DNA of 40,439 nucleotides from Enterobacter sp. Ag1 (GTDB lineage: Bacteria; Pseudomonadota; Gammaproteobacteria; Enterobacterales; Enterobacteriaceae), in NCBI GenBank assembly GCA_000277545.1, contig AKXM01000022.1, forward strand, positions 1 through 40,439. The letters are read 5' to 3'. Position numbers and translations under genes: made by a program. Shown here piece after piece: positions 1 through 9,116 of this stretch (the stretch's first letter is position 1; each line of letters starts with the position of its first letter). A model generated the notes under the pieces. That model ran no database searches. It was not told the DNA's origin and saw nothing but the letters and a program-made list of their open reading frames with translations.

Positions 1-267
1 GAGGGGGGCTGCTCCTAGTACGAGAGGACCGGAGTGGACGCATCACTGGTGTTCGGGTTGTCATGCCAATGGCATTGCCCGGTAGCTAAATGCGGAAAAG
101 ATAAGCGCTGAAAGCATCTAAGCGCGAAACTTGCCCCGAGATGAGTTCTCCCTGACCCTTTAAGGGTCCTGAAGGAACGTTGAAGACTACGACGTTGATA
201 GGCTGGGTGTGTAAGCGTAGCGATACGTTGAGCTAACCAGTACTAATGATCCGTGAGGCTTAACCTT
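1..267 (+). rRNA. rrl: 23S ribosomal RNA, 3' end (partial)
   Basis: The window opens inside domain VI of 23S rRNA. The sarcin-ricin loop (AGTACGAGAGGACC) lies near position 17, and the gene ends at the TTAACCTT that marks the mature 3' end in E. coli. Nearly every base matches the enterobacterial 23S sequence as I know it. The 5' part of the operon lies outside the window. Followed by 5S and tRNA-Asp, the arrangement matches the E. coli rrnH operon, which is also followed by dkgB. Confidence 0.97.
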
Positions 268-363
268 ACAACACCGAAGGTGTTTTGAGAGACGAAAGAT
301 TTTCAGCTTAGTTCAGGATTAGATTGATGGTTATATGGAAATATAACGGTCAATAACAGAATT

Positions 364-483
364 TGCCTGGCGGCCGTAGCGCGGTGGTCCCACCTGACCC
401 CATGCCGAACTCAGAAGTGAAACGCCGTAGCGCCGATGGTAGTGTGGGGTCTCCCCATGCGAGAGTAGGGAACTGCCAGGCAT
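364..483 (+). rRNA. rrf: 5S ribosomal RNA
   Basis: A complete 120-nt 5S gene, starting TGCCTGGCGGCC and ending CTGCCAGGCAT, so the terminal helix I closes perfectly. It lies 96 bases after the 23S 3' end in the same transcription unit. The sequence is of the standard enterobacterial type, with no unusual substitutions noticed. Confidence 0.98.
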
Positions 484-536
484 CAAATTAAGCAGTAAAC
501 CGGGGCAATAAACCGGTGGTTGTAGAAAAATTCGGT

Positions 537-613
537 GGAGCGGTAGTTCAGTCGGTTAGAATACCTGCCTGTCACGCAGGGGGTCGCGGGTTCGAGTCCC
601 GTCCGTTCCGCCA
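537..613 (+). tRNA. aspU: tRNA-Asp (anticodon GTC), distal gene of the rRNA operon
   Basis: A 77-nt cloverleaf with GGAGCGG/CCGTTCC acceptor arms, anticodon GTC within CCTGTCACG, the TTCGAGTCC T-arm and an encoded CCA. It lies 53 bases after 5S and is probably cut from the rRNA primary transcript. It is identical base for base to the second tRNA-Asp gene at 9979-10055. Confidence 0.97.
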
Positions 614-620
614 CTTATTT

Positions 621-655
621 AAGCCCTGAGTCTTAGACTCAGGGCTTTTTTGTTT
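621..655 (+). terminator. Intrinsic terminator of the rRNA operon
   Basis: A hairpin of AAGCCCTGAGTC and its complement with a short TTAG loop is followed directly by a run of T residues. It lies 7 bases after the tRNA-Asp CCA end and should end the rRNA-tRNA transcript. Confidence 0.93.
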
Positions 656-788
656 TTAAATTTCATCACACACGGCGGCATTGTTGCTGATTTAGCAAAA
701 ATCTTCTGCATTTATCTGCCTTTTTCATCAAAGTTCTCCCCTGCATACTCTGCCTCATACAAACGCACACCCTATAATGAGGTTAATA

Positions 789-1595
789 ATGGCAATTCCT
801 GCATTCGGTCTGGGCACTTTCCGCCTGAAAGACGACGTCGTCATCGCATCGGTTAAAACTGCGCTGGAACTGGGCTATCGCGCAGTAGACACTGCTCAAA
901 TCTATGATAATGAAGCGGCTGTTGGTCAGGCCCTGGAAGAAAGCGGTATTCCGCGTGATGAACTGTTTATCACCACCAAGATCTGGATCGAAAATCTGAG
1001 TAAGGACAAGCTGATCCCGAGCCTGAAGGATAGCCTGGCGAAACTGAATACTGATTATGTCGATCTGACCCTGATCCACTGGCCATCACCAAACGACGCC
1101 GTACCGGTTGCTGAATTTATGCAGGCGCTGTTGTCGGCGAAAGAAGCGGGTCTGACTCGCCAGATTGGGATTTCGAACTTTACGGTTGAGCTGATGCAGC
1201 AGGCCATTGACGCCATTGGCGCTGAAAACATTGCGACTAACCAGATCGAACTGTCGCCATACCTGCAAAACCGTACCGTTGTTGAGTGGGCAAAACAGCA
1301 TAACATCCACATCACGTCTTACATGACGCTGGCGTATGGCAAGGCACTGGCAGACGAAACGATTGGCCGCATTGCACAGAAGCATCAGGCGACCCCTGCT
1401 CAGGTGATTCTGGCGTGGGCGATGGCTCTGGGTTACGCAGTCATTCCTTCATCTACCAAACGTGTGAATCTCGAAAGCAACCTGCAGGCGCTGAACTTGA
1501 AGCTGGATGCAGAAGACATGGCGGCTATTGCTGCTCTGGAATGCAATGACCGCCTGGTGAGCCCGGAAGGTCTGGCACCAAAGTGGGATAACTGA
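789..1595 (+). CDS. dkgB: 2,5-diketo-D-gluconate reductase B (aldo-keto reductase)
   Basis: A cytosolic NADPH-dependent aldo-keto reductase of 268 residues that reduces 2,5-diketo-D-gluconate and methylglyoxal-type carbonyls in the E. coli orthologue. The tetrad is visible: D34 and Y39 in [10 protein letters not shown]64 in ITTKIW and H97 in LIHWP. The C-terminal IPSSTK motif is the NADP-phosphate contact. I chose the ATG at 789 rather than the upstream in-frame ATG at 777 because [13 protein letters not shown] is the conserved N-terminus and GAGG at 779-782 lies at a normal distance. It follows the rRNA operon, as in E. coli, and converges on yafC with only 6 bases between the stop codons. 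Confidence 0.96.
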   Translation: MAIPAFGLGTFRLKDDVVIASVKTALELGYRAVDTAQIYDNEAAVGQALEESGIPRDELFITTKIWIENLSKDKLIPSLKDSLAKLNTDYVDLTLIHWPSPNDAVPVAEFMQALLSAKEAGLTRQIGISNFTVELMQQAIDAIGAENIATNQIELSPYLQNRTVVEWAKQHNIHITSYMTLAYGKALADETIGRIAQKHQATPAQVILAWAMALGYAVIPSSTKRVNLESNLQALNLKLDAEDMAAIAALECNDRLVSPEGLAPKWDN

Positions 1596-1601
1596 TCCTG
1601 A

Positions 1602-2504
1602 TTAAGGCCCTGCATGGGGCCGTTTTACTGCGTCACTCAGAAAATCAATAAATGCACGAATACGTGTACTGACCGCCCGGTCGCTATAGTACACCGCACT
1701 GAAAGGCATATTGACCGGCAAAATTTTATCGGCAAGCACCTCAACGAACTCTCCGCTCTCAATCTCTTTATCAATCATAAAATCCGACAGGCAGGCAATG
1801 CCGTTTCCCGTCAGGCAGAGCTGCTTAAGTGTCTCGCCACTATTCGAAGATAACCCAGGCTTAATCTCAAAAAGCTGCCCATCCGTTTGTGAAACAGGCC
1901 AGCGGTTAAGAGATGACGGCTCGGTAAAGCCCAGGCAGACATGATTCATCAAATCGTCGGCATTCTCTGGCGTACCGTGTACTGCCAGATACTCAGGCGA
2001 AGCAATAATCTTGCGATAACTGCTAAAGAGTGGACGGGCACGTAAGCTTGAGTCGGTTAAATTGCCCACGCGAATAGCCACATCGACTTTGCGTTCGATG
2101 AGGTTAATGAAGGTTTCTGAAGAGACTAGCGAGAGCGTCATTTCCGGGTAGCGTTCGCGGAACGGTTTTATCAGCGGCATCAGTAAATGCAACATTACCG
2201 GCGTTGCGGCATCAATGCGCAATAATCCCCGCGGCGTTTGCTTACTTTCCATCACTTCATTTTCGGCTGCGGCCATCGCCTGCAGAATTTGCTGCACGTT
2301 ACGGAAGTAGCGTTCACCTTCCTCCGTCAGGCTCAACTGCCGGGTTGTGCGGTTGAGCAGGCTTACTCCCAGCTTCATCTCCAGCTTTTTAACCGTTCTG
2401 CTTACCGCAGAGTTAGCCTGTCCCAGCTGTTCTGCTGCGCGGCTAAAACTCCCGCTTTCTACTACGGCAACGAAAATCGCAAGTTCTTCCGATGTAGCCT
2501 TCAT
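1602..2504 (-). CDS. yafC: LysR-family transcriptional regulator YafC
   Basis: A 300-residue LysR-type regulator with an N-terminal winged helix-turn-helix (about residues 5-62, including the [17 protein letters not shown] recognition region) and a C-terminal periplasmic-binding-protein-like effector domain (about 90-290). It is close to E. coli YafC along its whole length. The ligand and targets are not known to me. It is transcribed divergently from an MFS exporter 104 bases away, a common arrangement for a LysR regulator and the gene it controls, so regulation of that exporter is a reasonable inference. In E. coli K-12 the neighbour is yafD instead. Confidence 0.95.
   Translation of the reverse strand: MKATSEELAIFVAVVESGSFSRAAEQLGQANSAVSRTVKKLEMKLGVSLLNRTTRQLSLTEEGERYFRNVQQILQAMAAAENEVMESKQTPRGLLRIDAATPVMLHLLMPLIKPFRERYPEMTLSLVSSETFINLIERKVDVAIRVGNLTDSSLRARPLFSSYRKIIASPEYLAVHGTPENADDLMNHVCLGFTEPSSLNRWPVSQTDGQLFEIKPGLSSNSGETLKQLCLTGNGIACLSDFMIDKEIESGEFVEVLADKILPVNMPFSAVYYSDRAVSTRIRAFIDFLSDAVKRPHAGP
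1606..1626 (+). terminator. Possible dkgB terminator inside the 3' end of yafC
   Basis: A short GGCCC/GGGCC hairpin followed by GTTTTA lies 10 bases after the dkgB stop and overlaps the last codons of the convergent yafC. The stem has only five pairs, so this is tentative. Confidence 0.4.
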
Positions 2505-2608
2505 TGTTGCTCCACAAGCAAAATTCTATTGAGATTTTACATATTTTTGTTATTTAAGCATCCCGCCATACTGCGTGTCATCAAAAGACACCTGTTATGG
2601 AGTAAATT

Positions 2609-3784
2609 ATGCCTCTGGCGCTTCTGGCACTGACAATCAGTGCTTTCGCAATCGGTACTACCGAATTTGTGATTGTCGGGCTTGTGCCGACCATCGCTGA
2701 ACAACTCGCGATCTCCGTGCCGTCGGCAGGATTGCTGGTTTCTATCTATGCCCTGGGCGTAGCCATTGGCGCGCCTGTCCTGACCGCTTTAACGGGTAAA
2801 TTGCCGCGTAAGCAGCTGCTGATCGGGCTTATGGCTCTCTTTACAGTGGGTAACGTTATTGCCTGGCTGTCGCCTAATTACGAGACCCTGGTTGTGGCAC
2901 GTCTACTAACTGGCCTGGCGCACGGCGTATTTTTCTCTATTGGCTCGACGATTGCGACAAGCCTTGTGCCTAAAGAGAAAGCAGCTTCGGCGATTGCCAT
3001 TATGTTTGGTGGCCTGACGGTAGCGCTGGTGACCGGCGTGCCATTAGGCACTTTCATCGGGCAGCATTTTGGCTGGCGTGAAACCTTCCTCGCGGTCTCG
3101 GCTATTGGCGTGATCGCGTTAATCAGCAGCATGATCCTTATCCCGAAAGATATTCCTAACCGTGCGATAGCGGGAATAAAAGAGCAATTACAGGTCCTGA
3201 CGCATCCGCGTCTGGTACTTATATATCTGGTTACTGCTCTGGGCTATGGTGGCGTGTTCACCGCCTTCACCTTCCTTGCTCCAATGATGCAGGATCTGGC
3301 CGGCTTCTCACCTTCTGCGGTTAGCTGGATCCTGCTCGGTTATGGCGTATCGGTGGCTATCGGTAACATCTGGGGTGGGAAACTGGCGGATCGTCACGGT
3401 GCGGTGCCGGCCCTGAAGTTTATCTTTGCTGCTCTGGCTGCGTTACTTCTGGTCTTCCAGTTCACAGCGCATTCACATGTTGCTGCCTTGCTGACGATTT
3501 TGGTGATGGGTGTTTTTGCTTTCGGCAATGTGCCGGGATTACAAGTTTATGTTGTCCAAAAGGCTGAGCAATACACGCCCAACGCGGTAGATGTTGCCTC
3601 TGGGCTCAACATCGCGGCATTTAACGTAGGGATTGCCCTGGGCTCCATCATTGGCGGTCAGACTGTACAGAACTTCGGCCTGGCGCAAACGCCTTGGATT
3701 GGCGCCGTGATTGTTGTTGTGGCACTGCTGTTAATAGGCTTAAGTGGCCGACTCGATAAGCAATCACGGGTTGCCATCGGTTAA
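2609..3784 (+). CDS. MFS efflux transporter, DHA1 (AraJ/YdhP-like) family
   Basis: A 391-residue, very hydrophobic protein with about twelve predicted membrane helices. The N-terminal ISAFAIGTTEFVIVGL and the ARLLTGLAHG segment are typical of the AraJ/YdhP/NepI branch of drug:H+ antiporters, and GWRETF after helix 5 is the usual MFS loop. The ATG at 2609 has GGAG at 2599 upstream. It probably exports a small metabolite or drug; the substrate cannot be told from sequence. It sits between yafC and yafD, where E. coli K-12 has no such gene, so it is an accessory insertion into a conserved string, probably linked to YafC control. Confidence 0.88.
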   Translation: MPLALLALTISAFAIGTTEFVIVGLVPTIAEQLAISVPSAGLLVSIYALGVAIGAPVLTALTGKLPRKQLLIGLMALFTVGNVIAWLSPNYETLVVARLLTGLAHGVFFSIGSTIATSLVPKEKAASAIAIMFGGLTVALVTGVPLGTFIGQHFGWRETFLAVSAIGVIALISSMILIPKDIPNRAIAGIKEQLQVLTHPRLVLIYLVTALGYGGVFTAFTFLAPMMQDLAGFSPSAVSWILLGYGVSVAIGNIWGGKLADRHGAVPALKFIFAALAALLLVFQFTAHSHVAALLTILVMGVFAFGNVPGLQVYVVQKAEQYTPNAVDVASGLNIAAFNVGIALGSIIGGQTVQNFGLAQTPWIGAVIVVVALLLIGLSGRLDKQSRVAIG

Positions 3785-3791
3785 GTTTTAT

Positions 3792-3825
3792 CTTTCCGGA
3801 GCGTGATTGTTTACGTTCCGGAAAG
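3792..3825. repeat. Inverted repeat after the MFS gene
   Basis: CTTTCCGGA at 3792-3800 and TCCGGAAAG at 3817-3825 form a nine-base perfect stem, extended by weaker pairing. No T run follows on either strand, so a simple intrinsic terminator is not evident; it may still act as an RNA-stabilising or Rho-associated hairpin. Confidence 0.5.
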
Positions 3826-3930
3826 GCAATGGTTTGTAATGGTCGTTGAAAGTCTGCGCTAAAGTCCCTATAACTGAAAGATAGCCTGCGAGCTGCGGGC
3901 AAGTTGAGTTACTGAGGTCGTTAGCCAAAC

Positions 3931-4734
3931 GTGCACAAGAATACCTATGCCATGAGATATGTAGCCGGACAGCCAGCAGAGCGCATTCTGCCTCCTGGCT
4001 CGTTCGCGACTATCGGCCAGGCATTACCCCCCGGTGAACCTTTACCCGGTCAGGACACAATTCGCGTTCTGGTGTGGAACATCTTTAAGCAGCAGCGGGC
4101 CGACTGGCTTTCAGTGCTGCAAACCTTCGGCAAAGACGCACATCTGATGTTGCTCCAGGAAGCGCAAACGACGCCTGAGCTGGTCAGGTTTGCGACTTCT
4201 AACTATCTGGCTGCCGACCAGGTTCCTGCCTTCGTTTTACCCCAGCATCCTTCTGGCGTGATGACGTTGTCTGCAGCCCATCCGGTATATTGCTGCCCGC
4301 TGCGTGAACGCGAGCCGATCCTGCGCTTGTCTAAATCAGCTTTGGTCACGGTTTATCCGCTGCCAGACGGACGCATGTTGATGGTGATTAATATCCACGC
4401 CGTCAATTTTAGCCTCGGTGTCGATGTCTACAGCAAGCAGTTGGGGCCTATTGGAGACCAGATAGGGCATCACAACGGGCCGGTGATCATGGCCGGTGAT
4501 TTCAATGCCTGGAGCCGTCCACGCATGAACGCGCTCTTCCGCTTTGCCCGCGAGATGACGCTCAGAGAAGTCCGCTTTACTGACGATCATCGCCGCCGGG
4601 CGTTTGGTCGCCCTCTTGATTTTGTGTTCTATCGTGGCCTGAACGTCACCGAAGCTTCGGTGCTGGTGACTCGTGCATCAGACCATAATCCGCTACTAGT
4701 TGAATTCCGTCCCGGCAAGCCTGAGCTGAAATAA
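3931..4734 (+). CDS. yafD: Endonuclease/exonuclease/phosphatase-family protein YafD
   Basis: A 267-residue member of the DNase I-like EEP superfamily. The metal and catalytic residues are recognisable: N50 in LVWNIFK, E77 in LLQEAQ, H156 in NIHAVN, D190 and N192 in AGDFNAW, and D251-H252 in SDHNPL. The start is a GTG at 3931, chosen because the N-terminus [20 protein letters not shown] matches E. coli YafD. Its physiological substrate is not established as far as I know. It is followed by yafE on the same strand after a 71-base gap containing a hairpin. Confidence 0.93.
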   Translation: MHKNTYAMRYVAGQPAERILPPGSFATIGQALPPGEPLPGQDTIRVLVWNIFKQQRADWLSVLQTFGKDAHLMLLQEAQTTPELVRFATSNYLAADQVPAFVLPQHPSGVMTLSAAHPVYCCPLREREPILRLSKSALVTVYPLPDGRMLMVINIHAVNFSLGVDVYSKQLGPIGDQIGHHNGPVIMAGDFNAWSRPRMNALFRFAREMTLREVRFTDDHRRRAFGRPLDFVFYRGLNVTEASVLVTRASDHNPLLVEFRPGKPELK

Positions 4735-4741
4735 GGTTCGT

Positions 4742-4765
4742 CAGGTCTGCCGTTGGGCAGACCTG
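4742..4765 (+). terminator. Hairpin between yafD and yafE
   Basis: CAGGTCTGCC and GGCAGACCTG form a perfect ten-base stem with a GTTG loop, 7 bases after the yafD stop. A CCCTTTTT stretch follows 9 bases later rather than immediately, so it may be an attenuating hairpin rather than a full terminator. Confidence 0.5.
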
Positions 4766-4805
4766 TGCGCTGCCCTTTTTCTCACTTAACCGCAAGGACA
4801 TAACG

Positions 4806-5573
4806 ATGACAACGCAATCCCATCACGACAAAGTTGGCCAGCAGTTTGGATCTCAGGCCAGCGCCTATTTGACCAGTACGGTTCATGCTTCCGGGCGCGA
4901 TCTGGAGCGGCTTAGCGCAAGGCTGAATGACTTCCCTCATGCCACGCTCCTGGACATGGGATGCGGGGCAGGGCACGCCAGCTTTATTGCCGCGGCTAAA
5001 GTGAAATCGGTGGTGGCTTATGATCTGTCCGAGCAGATGCTGGCGGTCGTTGCTGAAGCGGCAACAACGCGCGGAATAGCGAATATCGCGACGCGTCAGG
5101 GATACGCGGAATCATTGCCGTTTGACGACGGTATTTTTGACGTGGTGATCAGTCGCTACTCAGCGCATCACTGGCACGATGTTGGTCAGGCGCTGCGCGA
5201 AGTAAAGCGCGTGCTTAAGCCCGGTGGTATTGCCATCTTTATGGATGTGACCTCGCCGGGCCATCCGGTTAAGGATATCTGGCTGCAAACGGTCGAGGCG
5301 CTGCGAGATACCTCGCATGTGCGTAATTATTCCAGCGGAGAGTGGCTTAGCCTGTTCAATGAGGCGGGCCTGGTTACGCACAGCGTGTTGTGTGACAGGT
5401 TGAATCTGGAATTTACCAGCTGGATCGCCAGAATGCGCACGCCGATAGTGTTATCGGACGCAATCCGCGCCTATCAAAAAAGCGCCTCGGACGAGGTGAA
5501 ACAATACTTTGAATTGCAGCGGGACGGCTCATTCACCAGCGATATCATCATGCTGGAAGCGCGAAAGGCGTGA
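4806..5573 (+). CDS. yafE: SAM-dependent methyltransferase YafE
   Basis: A 255-residue class I methyltransferase (UbiE/Methyltransf_11 type). Motif I, LLDMGCGAGHAS, lies at residues 48-59, and motif II/III-like LREVKRVLKPGG follows near residue 140. AAGGA lies a few bases before the ATG. This copy is complete at the family's usual length of about 255. The acceptor substrate is unknown. It ends at a terminator shared with the convergent mltD. Confidence 0.93.
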   Translation: MTTQSHHDKVGQQFGSQASAYLTSTVHASGRDLERLSARLNDFPHATLLDMGCGAGHASFIAAAKVKSVVAYDLSEQMLAVVAEAATTRGIANIATRQGYAESLPFDDGIFDVVISRYSAHHWHDVGQALREVKRVLKPGGIAIFMDVTSPGHPVKDIWLQTVEALRDTSHVRNYSSGEWLSLFNEAGLVTHSVLCDRLNLEFTSWIARMRTPIVLSDAIRAYQKSASDEVKQYFELQRDGSFTSDIIMLEARKA

Positions 5574-5583
5574 GGTAAAAAAG

Positions 5584-5609
5584 AAAAGGCACCGTAAGGT
5601 GCCTTTTTT
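5584..5609. terminator. Bidirectional terminator between yafE and mltD
   Basis: AAAAGGCACC and GGTGCCTTTT pair perfectly around a GTAA loop, with a T run after the stem on the plus strand and an A-rich tract before it, so it can serve both convergent genes. Confidence 0.93.
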
Positions 5610-5619
5610 GTTCTGGCTA

Positions 5620-6990
5620 TCAGGTATCCGGCGAGCTGTTGCCGCTGACAAACAGCGTCAAACGGTCACCCGGTCTCAGGTCATCGGTACCGCTGTTCCA
5701 GCGCATCACATCTTTGATGTTCACGCCGTGACGTTTAGCAATACTCGACAACGAGTCGCCTTTGCGCACCTGATAAGTGATGCTGCTGTTATCAGCCAGC
5801 TGCGTGGCGCCACCTTTCACGCTGAGCGTCTGCCCAACTTTGAGGTGCGAACCGCGCAGGTTATTCCAACTCTGCAAATCCTTAGCATTCACACCGAGGC
5901 GTGAAGCAATGCTGGACAGAGTATCCCCTGAACGCACTTTATAGGATTTGTTGCCACCCGCGTTGAGACGGTTATCCGCCACCAACGTTGGCTGTAAAGC
6001 ATCGATCTCCCCAGAAGCCAGAGAGGCTTTCAGCTGCTCGGCATGCTTTTTCGGCACCATCACATAGCGCTGATTTTTTCCAACGGTGGTGCTTTTCACG
6101 CCGGCGTTGAAGGTCTTCAGGTTGGTGAGCGACATGCCTGCCATTTCGGCGACCTGCGTTAACTCAACCGGACTGCTTACTTCAACACGCGCCAGCGCGC
6201 GGCTTTCATCCGTTGTCGGCAGACGTACGCCGTACTTCTGACTGTTTTTGAGTATGTCACTCAACGCCAGCATTTTCGGTACGTAGATCTTTGTTTCACG
6301 TGGCAAAGCCAGCGACCAGAAATCGGTAGGTTTACCCCGCGATTTGTTCGCTTTAATAGCATTCAGCACGCGGCCTTCACCGCTGTTGTACGCCGCCACG
6401 GTCAACAACCAGTCGCCGTCAAACATCTTGTTCAAACGCTGCATCATATCCAGTGCGGCAGTGGTGGAAGCCACTACATCACGGCGTGCATCGTACGCTT
6501 TGGTCTGCTTCAGACCGTAATTGCGCCCCGTACTTGGGATAATCTGCCAAATGCCTGCGGCATTTGCACCAGACGTCGCGTGGGGGTCAAAAGCGCTCTC
6601 CACTATGGGTAGTAGTACTAGTTCCATTGGCATGTTGCGTTTCTTAACTTGCCCGGCAATCCAGTACATATACGGCTCTGCCCGTAATGTTACATCGTGG
6701 AGATAGCTCTTATTACTCAGGTACTTCTGTTTCTGTTCGCGGATACGGATGTTTTCCGGTATCCCCATCTTTAGCTCGTTGCCGATGAAGTTCCACAGGT
6801 TTTGATCTTGCGCGAGGAAGGTTCCATCATCCATCCATCGCGCGGAGGTCGCTCGACCCGTGTACTTTCCTGCTTCACCTTGACCAGCTGCAGACAGACT
6901 CTGTGCGTGCTGTTGAATGTTGGCATCATGCTTTGACGCCTGGCACCCGACAAGCAAGACAGAGGCGAGTAGTATCGCTTTTGCCTTCAT
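5620..6990 (-). CDS. mltD: Membrane-bound lytic murein transglycosylase D
   Basis: A 456-residue outer-membrane lipoprotein that cleaves the MurNAc-GlcNAc bond to form 1,6-anhydro muropeptides. The signal peptide ends in a lipobox LLVGC with the lipidated cysteine at residue 16. The SLT (family 1) catalytic glutamate is E131 in PIVESAFDPHATSGANAAG, and the domain carries the AAYNSGEGRV motif. Two C-terminal LysM repeats (starting near YKVRSGDTLSSIA and YQVRKGDSLSSIA) bind peptidoglycan. It lies 70 bases downstream of gloB on the same strand, as in E. coli, and could be partly co-transcribed with it. Confidence 0.97.
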   Translation of the reverse strand: MKAKAILLASVLLVGCQASKHDANIQQHAQSLSAAGQGEAGKYTGRATSARWMDDGTFLAQDQNLWNFIGNELKMGIPENIRIREQKQKYLSNKSYLHDVTLRAEPYMYWIAGQVKKRNMPMELVLLPIVESAFDPHATSGANAAGIWQIIPSTGRNYGLKQTKAYDARRDVVASTTAALDMMQRLNKMFDGDWLLTVAAYNSGEGRVLNAIKANKSRGKPTDFWSLALPRETKIYVPKMLALSDILKNSQKYGVRLPTTDESRALARVEVSSPVELTQVAEMAGMSLTNLKTFNAGVKSTTVGKNQRYVMVPKKHAEQLKASLASGEIDALQPTLVADNRLNAGGNKSYKVRSGDTLSSIASRLGVNAKDLQSWNNLRGSHLKVGQTLSVKGGATQLADNSSITYQVRKGDSLSSIAKRHGVNIKDVMRWNSGTDDLRPGDRLTLFVSGNSSPDT

Positions 6991-7060
6991 GTGTGTGTCA
7001 ATGGTTGCTTAAAAGACGAGCGATGATACCGTCGCCTTTTCGACAACACAACCAGAATAT

Positions 7061-7816
7061 TCAGAAGCTGTCCTTCTTTGTCCTTAACCAGGCGAATATC
7101 TCATGGGGTTGTTGCAAGTTTGTTTCTTTTTTTATTTCTTCTTTTAAAACAGTGTCTTCAGTGCGTAAAAAAATATTTATTTCACGTTCAGTTTGCAGGG
7201 AAGACGGCAATGTTGAATGATTTTTTGCGCGTAACTCCTTAACTTTTCGATAGTATCCCGTTAAATGCTCATCATGGGGTAGAATACTTAAGGCAAACTT
7301 TATGTTCGATTCCGTATACTCATGTGCGCAACAAATCAGTGTATCGGCGGGGAGTTCATTAAGCTTTTGAAATGAATTAAACATTTGATCTGCTGTGCCT
7401 TCAAAAAGCCTTCCACAGCCGCCTGAAAACATTGTGTCGCCGCAAAATAGATAAGGAAAAATAAAAAAGGAGATATGTCCTAAAGTGTGACCAGGTGTTG
7501 CTATCACGCGAAATTCACGCCCAAGCAGACTAAACTTATCCCCTTCGCCCACGATCTGAGTGGCGCCTTTCTGCCGGGTTTCCTCCGGGCCGTAGACCTT
7601 AATCTTCGGAAACTTGTCCTTTAATTGCTGAACGCCACCCACATGATCGGCATGATGATGGGTCAGCAGAATGGCCTCTGGCTGCCAGCCGTTTTCCTCT
7701 ATTCCCCTCAATACCGGTGCGGCGTCGCCAGGGTCAACGATCACACATTTTCCCTGCTCGTTATTAAGCACCCAGATGTAGTTATCCTGGAAGGCACGAA
7801 TACTGTTAAGATTCAT
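7061..7816 (-). CDS. gloB: Hydroxyacylglutathione hydrolase (glyoxalase II)
   Basis: A 251-residue metallo-beta-lactamase-fold enzyme that hydrolyses S-lactoylglutathione to D-lactate and glutathione, the second step of methylglyoxal detoxification. The metal motif [10 protein letters not shown] has H53, H55, D57 and H58; [16 protein letters not shown] and CCAHEYT supply the remaining ligands. Length matches E. coli GloB. About the last two thirds of the gene (7061 to roughly 7500) is clearly AT-richer than the first third and than neighbouring genes, suggesting a recombinant allele. It is divergent from yafS with about 35 bases between the start codons. Confidence 0.97.
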   Translation of the reverse strand: MNLNSIRAFQDNYIWVLNNEQGKCVIVDPGDAAPVLRGIEENGWQPEAILLTHHHADHVGGVQQLKDKFPKIKVYGPEETRQKGATQIVGEGDKFSLLGREFRVIATPGHTLGHISFFIFPYLFCGDTMFSGGCGRLFEGTADQMFNSFQKLNELPADTLICCAHEYTESNIKFALSILPHDEHLTGYYRKVKELRAKNHSTLPSSLQTEREINIFLRTEDTVLKEEIKKETNLQQPHEIFAWLRTKKDSF

Positions 7817-7851
7817 AGTTCAACCTCTCTATGGCCATTAAGAAGGTAGTG

Positions 7852-8616
7852 ATGAAACCGGCAAGGATACCTGAGATTATCACTTCCCCCCATCATTGGG
7901 CGCAGCTGCGGTGGGGAGAACACTATCGGAATGCGCTCGAAGAGCAGCTCCGCCCGTGGCTGGCGAAAATGTTCGGCTTTCACTTATTGAAAATTGGCAA
8001 CCTGAGTGCGGAAGTGAACACTGAAGCTTGTGCGATTTCGCATCAGGTTAATGTGGCCCTGCAGGGTGAGCATCTACAGGTTAATGCCGATCCTCTGCAC
8101 TTGCCTTTTGCGGCGAAGTCGGTGGATGCTTGCCTGTTGGCCCACACGTTACCCTGGTGCCCTGATCCCCACCGCCTGCTGCGGGAAGTGGATCGTGTCC
8201 TGATCGACGACGGTTGGATCGTGCTCAGCAGTTTTAATCCCATTAGCTTGCTGGGGCTGGGGAAAATGGTCCCGTTCCTGCGTAAGCGTGTGCCTTATAA
8301 TAGCCGAATGTTTACCCCCATGAGGCAACAAGACTGGCTGTCGTTACTGAATTTTGAAGTGATGTACCGGCGCAGTTTTCAGGTCCTGCCCTGGCATAAG
8401 CAAGGTGGGCGTTTGCTGAGTACGCATCTGCCGGCGCTGGGCTGTATGCACGTTATCGTGGCGCGAAAACGCACGCTGCCGCTGACGCTGAACCCAATGA
8501 AAAGCCGCAAAGCGAAAAATCAGATTCGCTCGGCGGTAGGGGCCACGCGGCAGTACCGCGAAGCCGTTGCTAAGGTGCCGCCGCGTCCGGCTGATAACCC
8601 ACATCCTCATGAGTAG
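7852..8616 (+). CDS. yafS: Methyltransferase-fold protein YafS
   Basis: A 254-residue protein of the SAM methyltransferase (Methyltransf_11) fold, recognised by [19 protein letters not shown] and [16 protein letters not shown] and by full-length resemblance to E. coli YafS. I placed the start at the ATG at 7852 (MKPARIPE, matching E. coli MKPARVPQ), with AAGGT at 7843-7847 upstream; an in-frame ATG at 7831 is an alternative. A classical glycine-rich motif I is not evident, so SAM binding may be degenerate. Its 3' end overlaps the convergent rnhA by 47 bases. Function unknown. Confidence 0.9.
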   Translation: MKPARIPEIITSPHHWAQLRWGEHYRNALEEQLRPWLAKMFGFHLLKIGNLSAEVNTEACAISHQVNVALQGEHLQVNADPLHLPFAAKSVDACLLAHTLPWCPDPHRLLREVDRVLIDDGWIVLSSFNPISLLGLGKMVPFLRKRVPYNSRMFTPMRQQDWLSLLNFEVMYRRSFQVLPWHKQGGRLLSTHLPALGCMHVIVARKRTLPLTLNPMKSRKAKNQIRSAVGATRQYREAVAKVPPRPADNPHPHE

Positions 8617-9046
8617 GGCGGGAGGCTGCGTTGCGCGCCAGTTCGTCGCAGCGTTCGTTCTCCGGGTGGCCCGCATGCCCTTTGACCCATTCCCACTTAA
8701 TCTGGTGATGGATCAGGGCGGCGTCCAGGCGCTTCCATAAATCGACGTTTTTCACCGGCTTTTTATCTGCCGTCTTCCAGCCGCGTTTTTTCCAGTTGTG
8801 GATCCACTGGGTAATGCCCTGGCGGACGTACTGGCTGTCGGTGCTGAGGACCACATCGCAGGGTTCGATCAGCGCCTCAAGCGCGACGATAGCGGCCATC
8901 ATTTCCATGCGGTTATTGGTGGTGAGACGAAACCCTTCGCTGAAGATTTTCTCGTGCTGCTTGTACCGCAAAATTGCCCCGAAGCCGCCCGGTCCTGGAT
9001 TCCCCAGGCAGGAGCCATCGGTGAAAACTTCTACCTGTTTACGCAT
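8570..9046 (-). CDS. rnhA: Ribonuclease HI
   Basis: A 158-residue enzyme that degrades the RNA strand of RNA-DNA hybrids, removing primers and R-loops. All catalytic residues are at the E. coli positions: D10 in [15 protein letters not shown]48 in NNRMEMM, D70 in STDSQ, H124 in [10 protein letters not shown] and D134 in ERCDELA. The start at 9046 (MRKQVEVF) is preceded by AGGAAG; a longer in-frame reading that runs into dnaQ is only antisense extension. It is divergent from dnaQ, with the compact intergenic region typical of this pair, and overlaps the yafS 3' end. Confidence 0.98.
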   Translation of the reverse strand: MRKQVEVFTDGSCLGNPGPGGFGAILRYKQHEKIFSEGFRLTTNNRMEMMAAIVALEALIEPCDVVLSTDSQYVRQGITQWIHNWKKRGWKTADKKPVKNVDLWKRLDAALIHHQIKWEWVKGHAGHPENERCDELARNAASRPTHEDVGYQPDAAAP

Positions 9047-9098
9047 CTCTGGTAGACTTCCTGTGATGAAAACGTCAAGTCTGACACAAACGAGCGCG

Positions 9099-9116
9099 AT
9101 GAGCACAGCTATATGA
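9099..9116 (+). other. Five-codon leader frame (MSTAI-stop) overlapping the dnaQ start
   Basis: ATG AGC ACA GCT ATA TGA encodes MSTAI, the same five residues that begin E. coli DnaQ. Its TGA (9114-9116) overlaps the dnaQ ATG (9113-9115) in an ATGA arrangement. It could act by stop-start coupling to dnaQ, or be a non-functional trace of an earlier start codon. Confidence 0.55.

Noticed and set aside
773..778. TATAAT as a -10 element for dkgB
   Set aside because: It lies only ten bases before the start codon and next to the ribosome binding site, and there is no -35 at a suitable distance.
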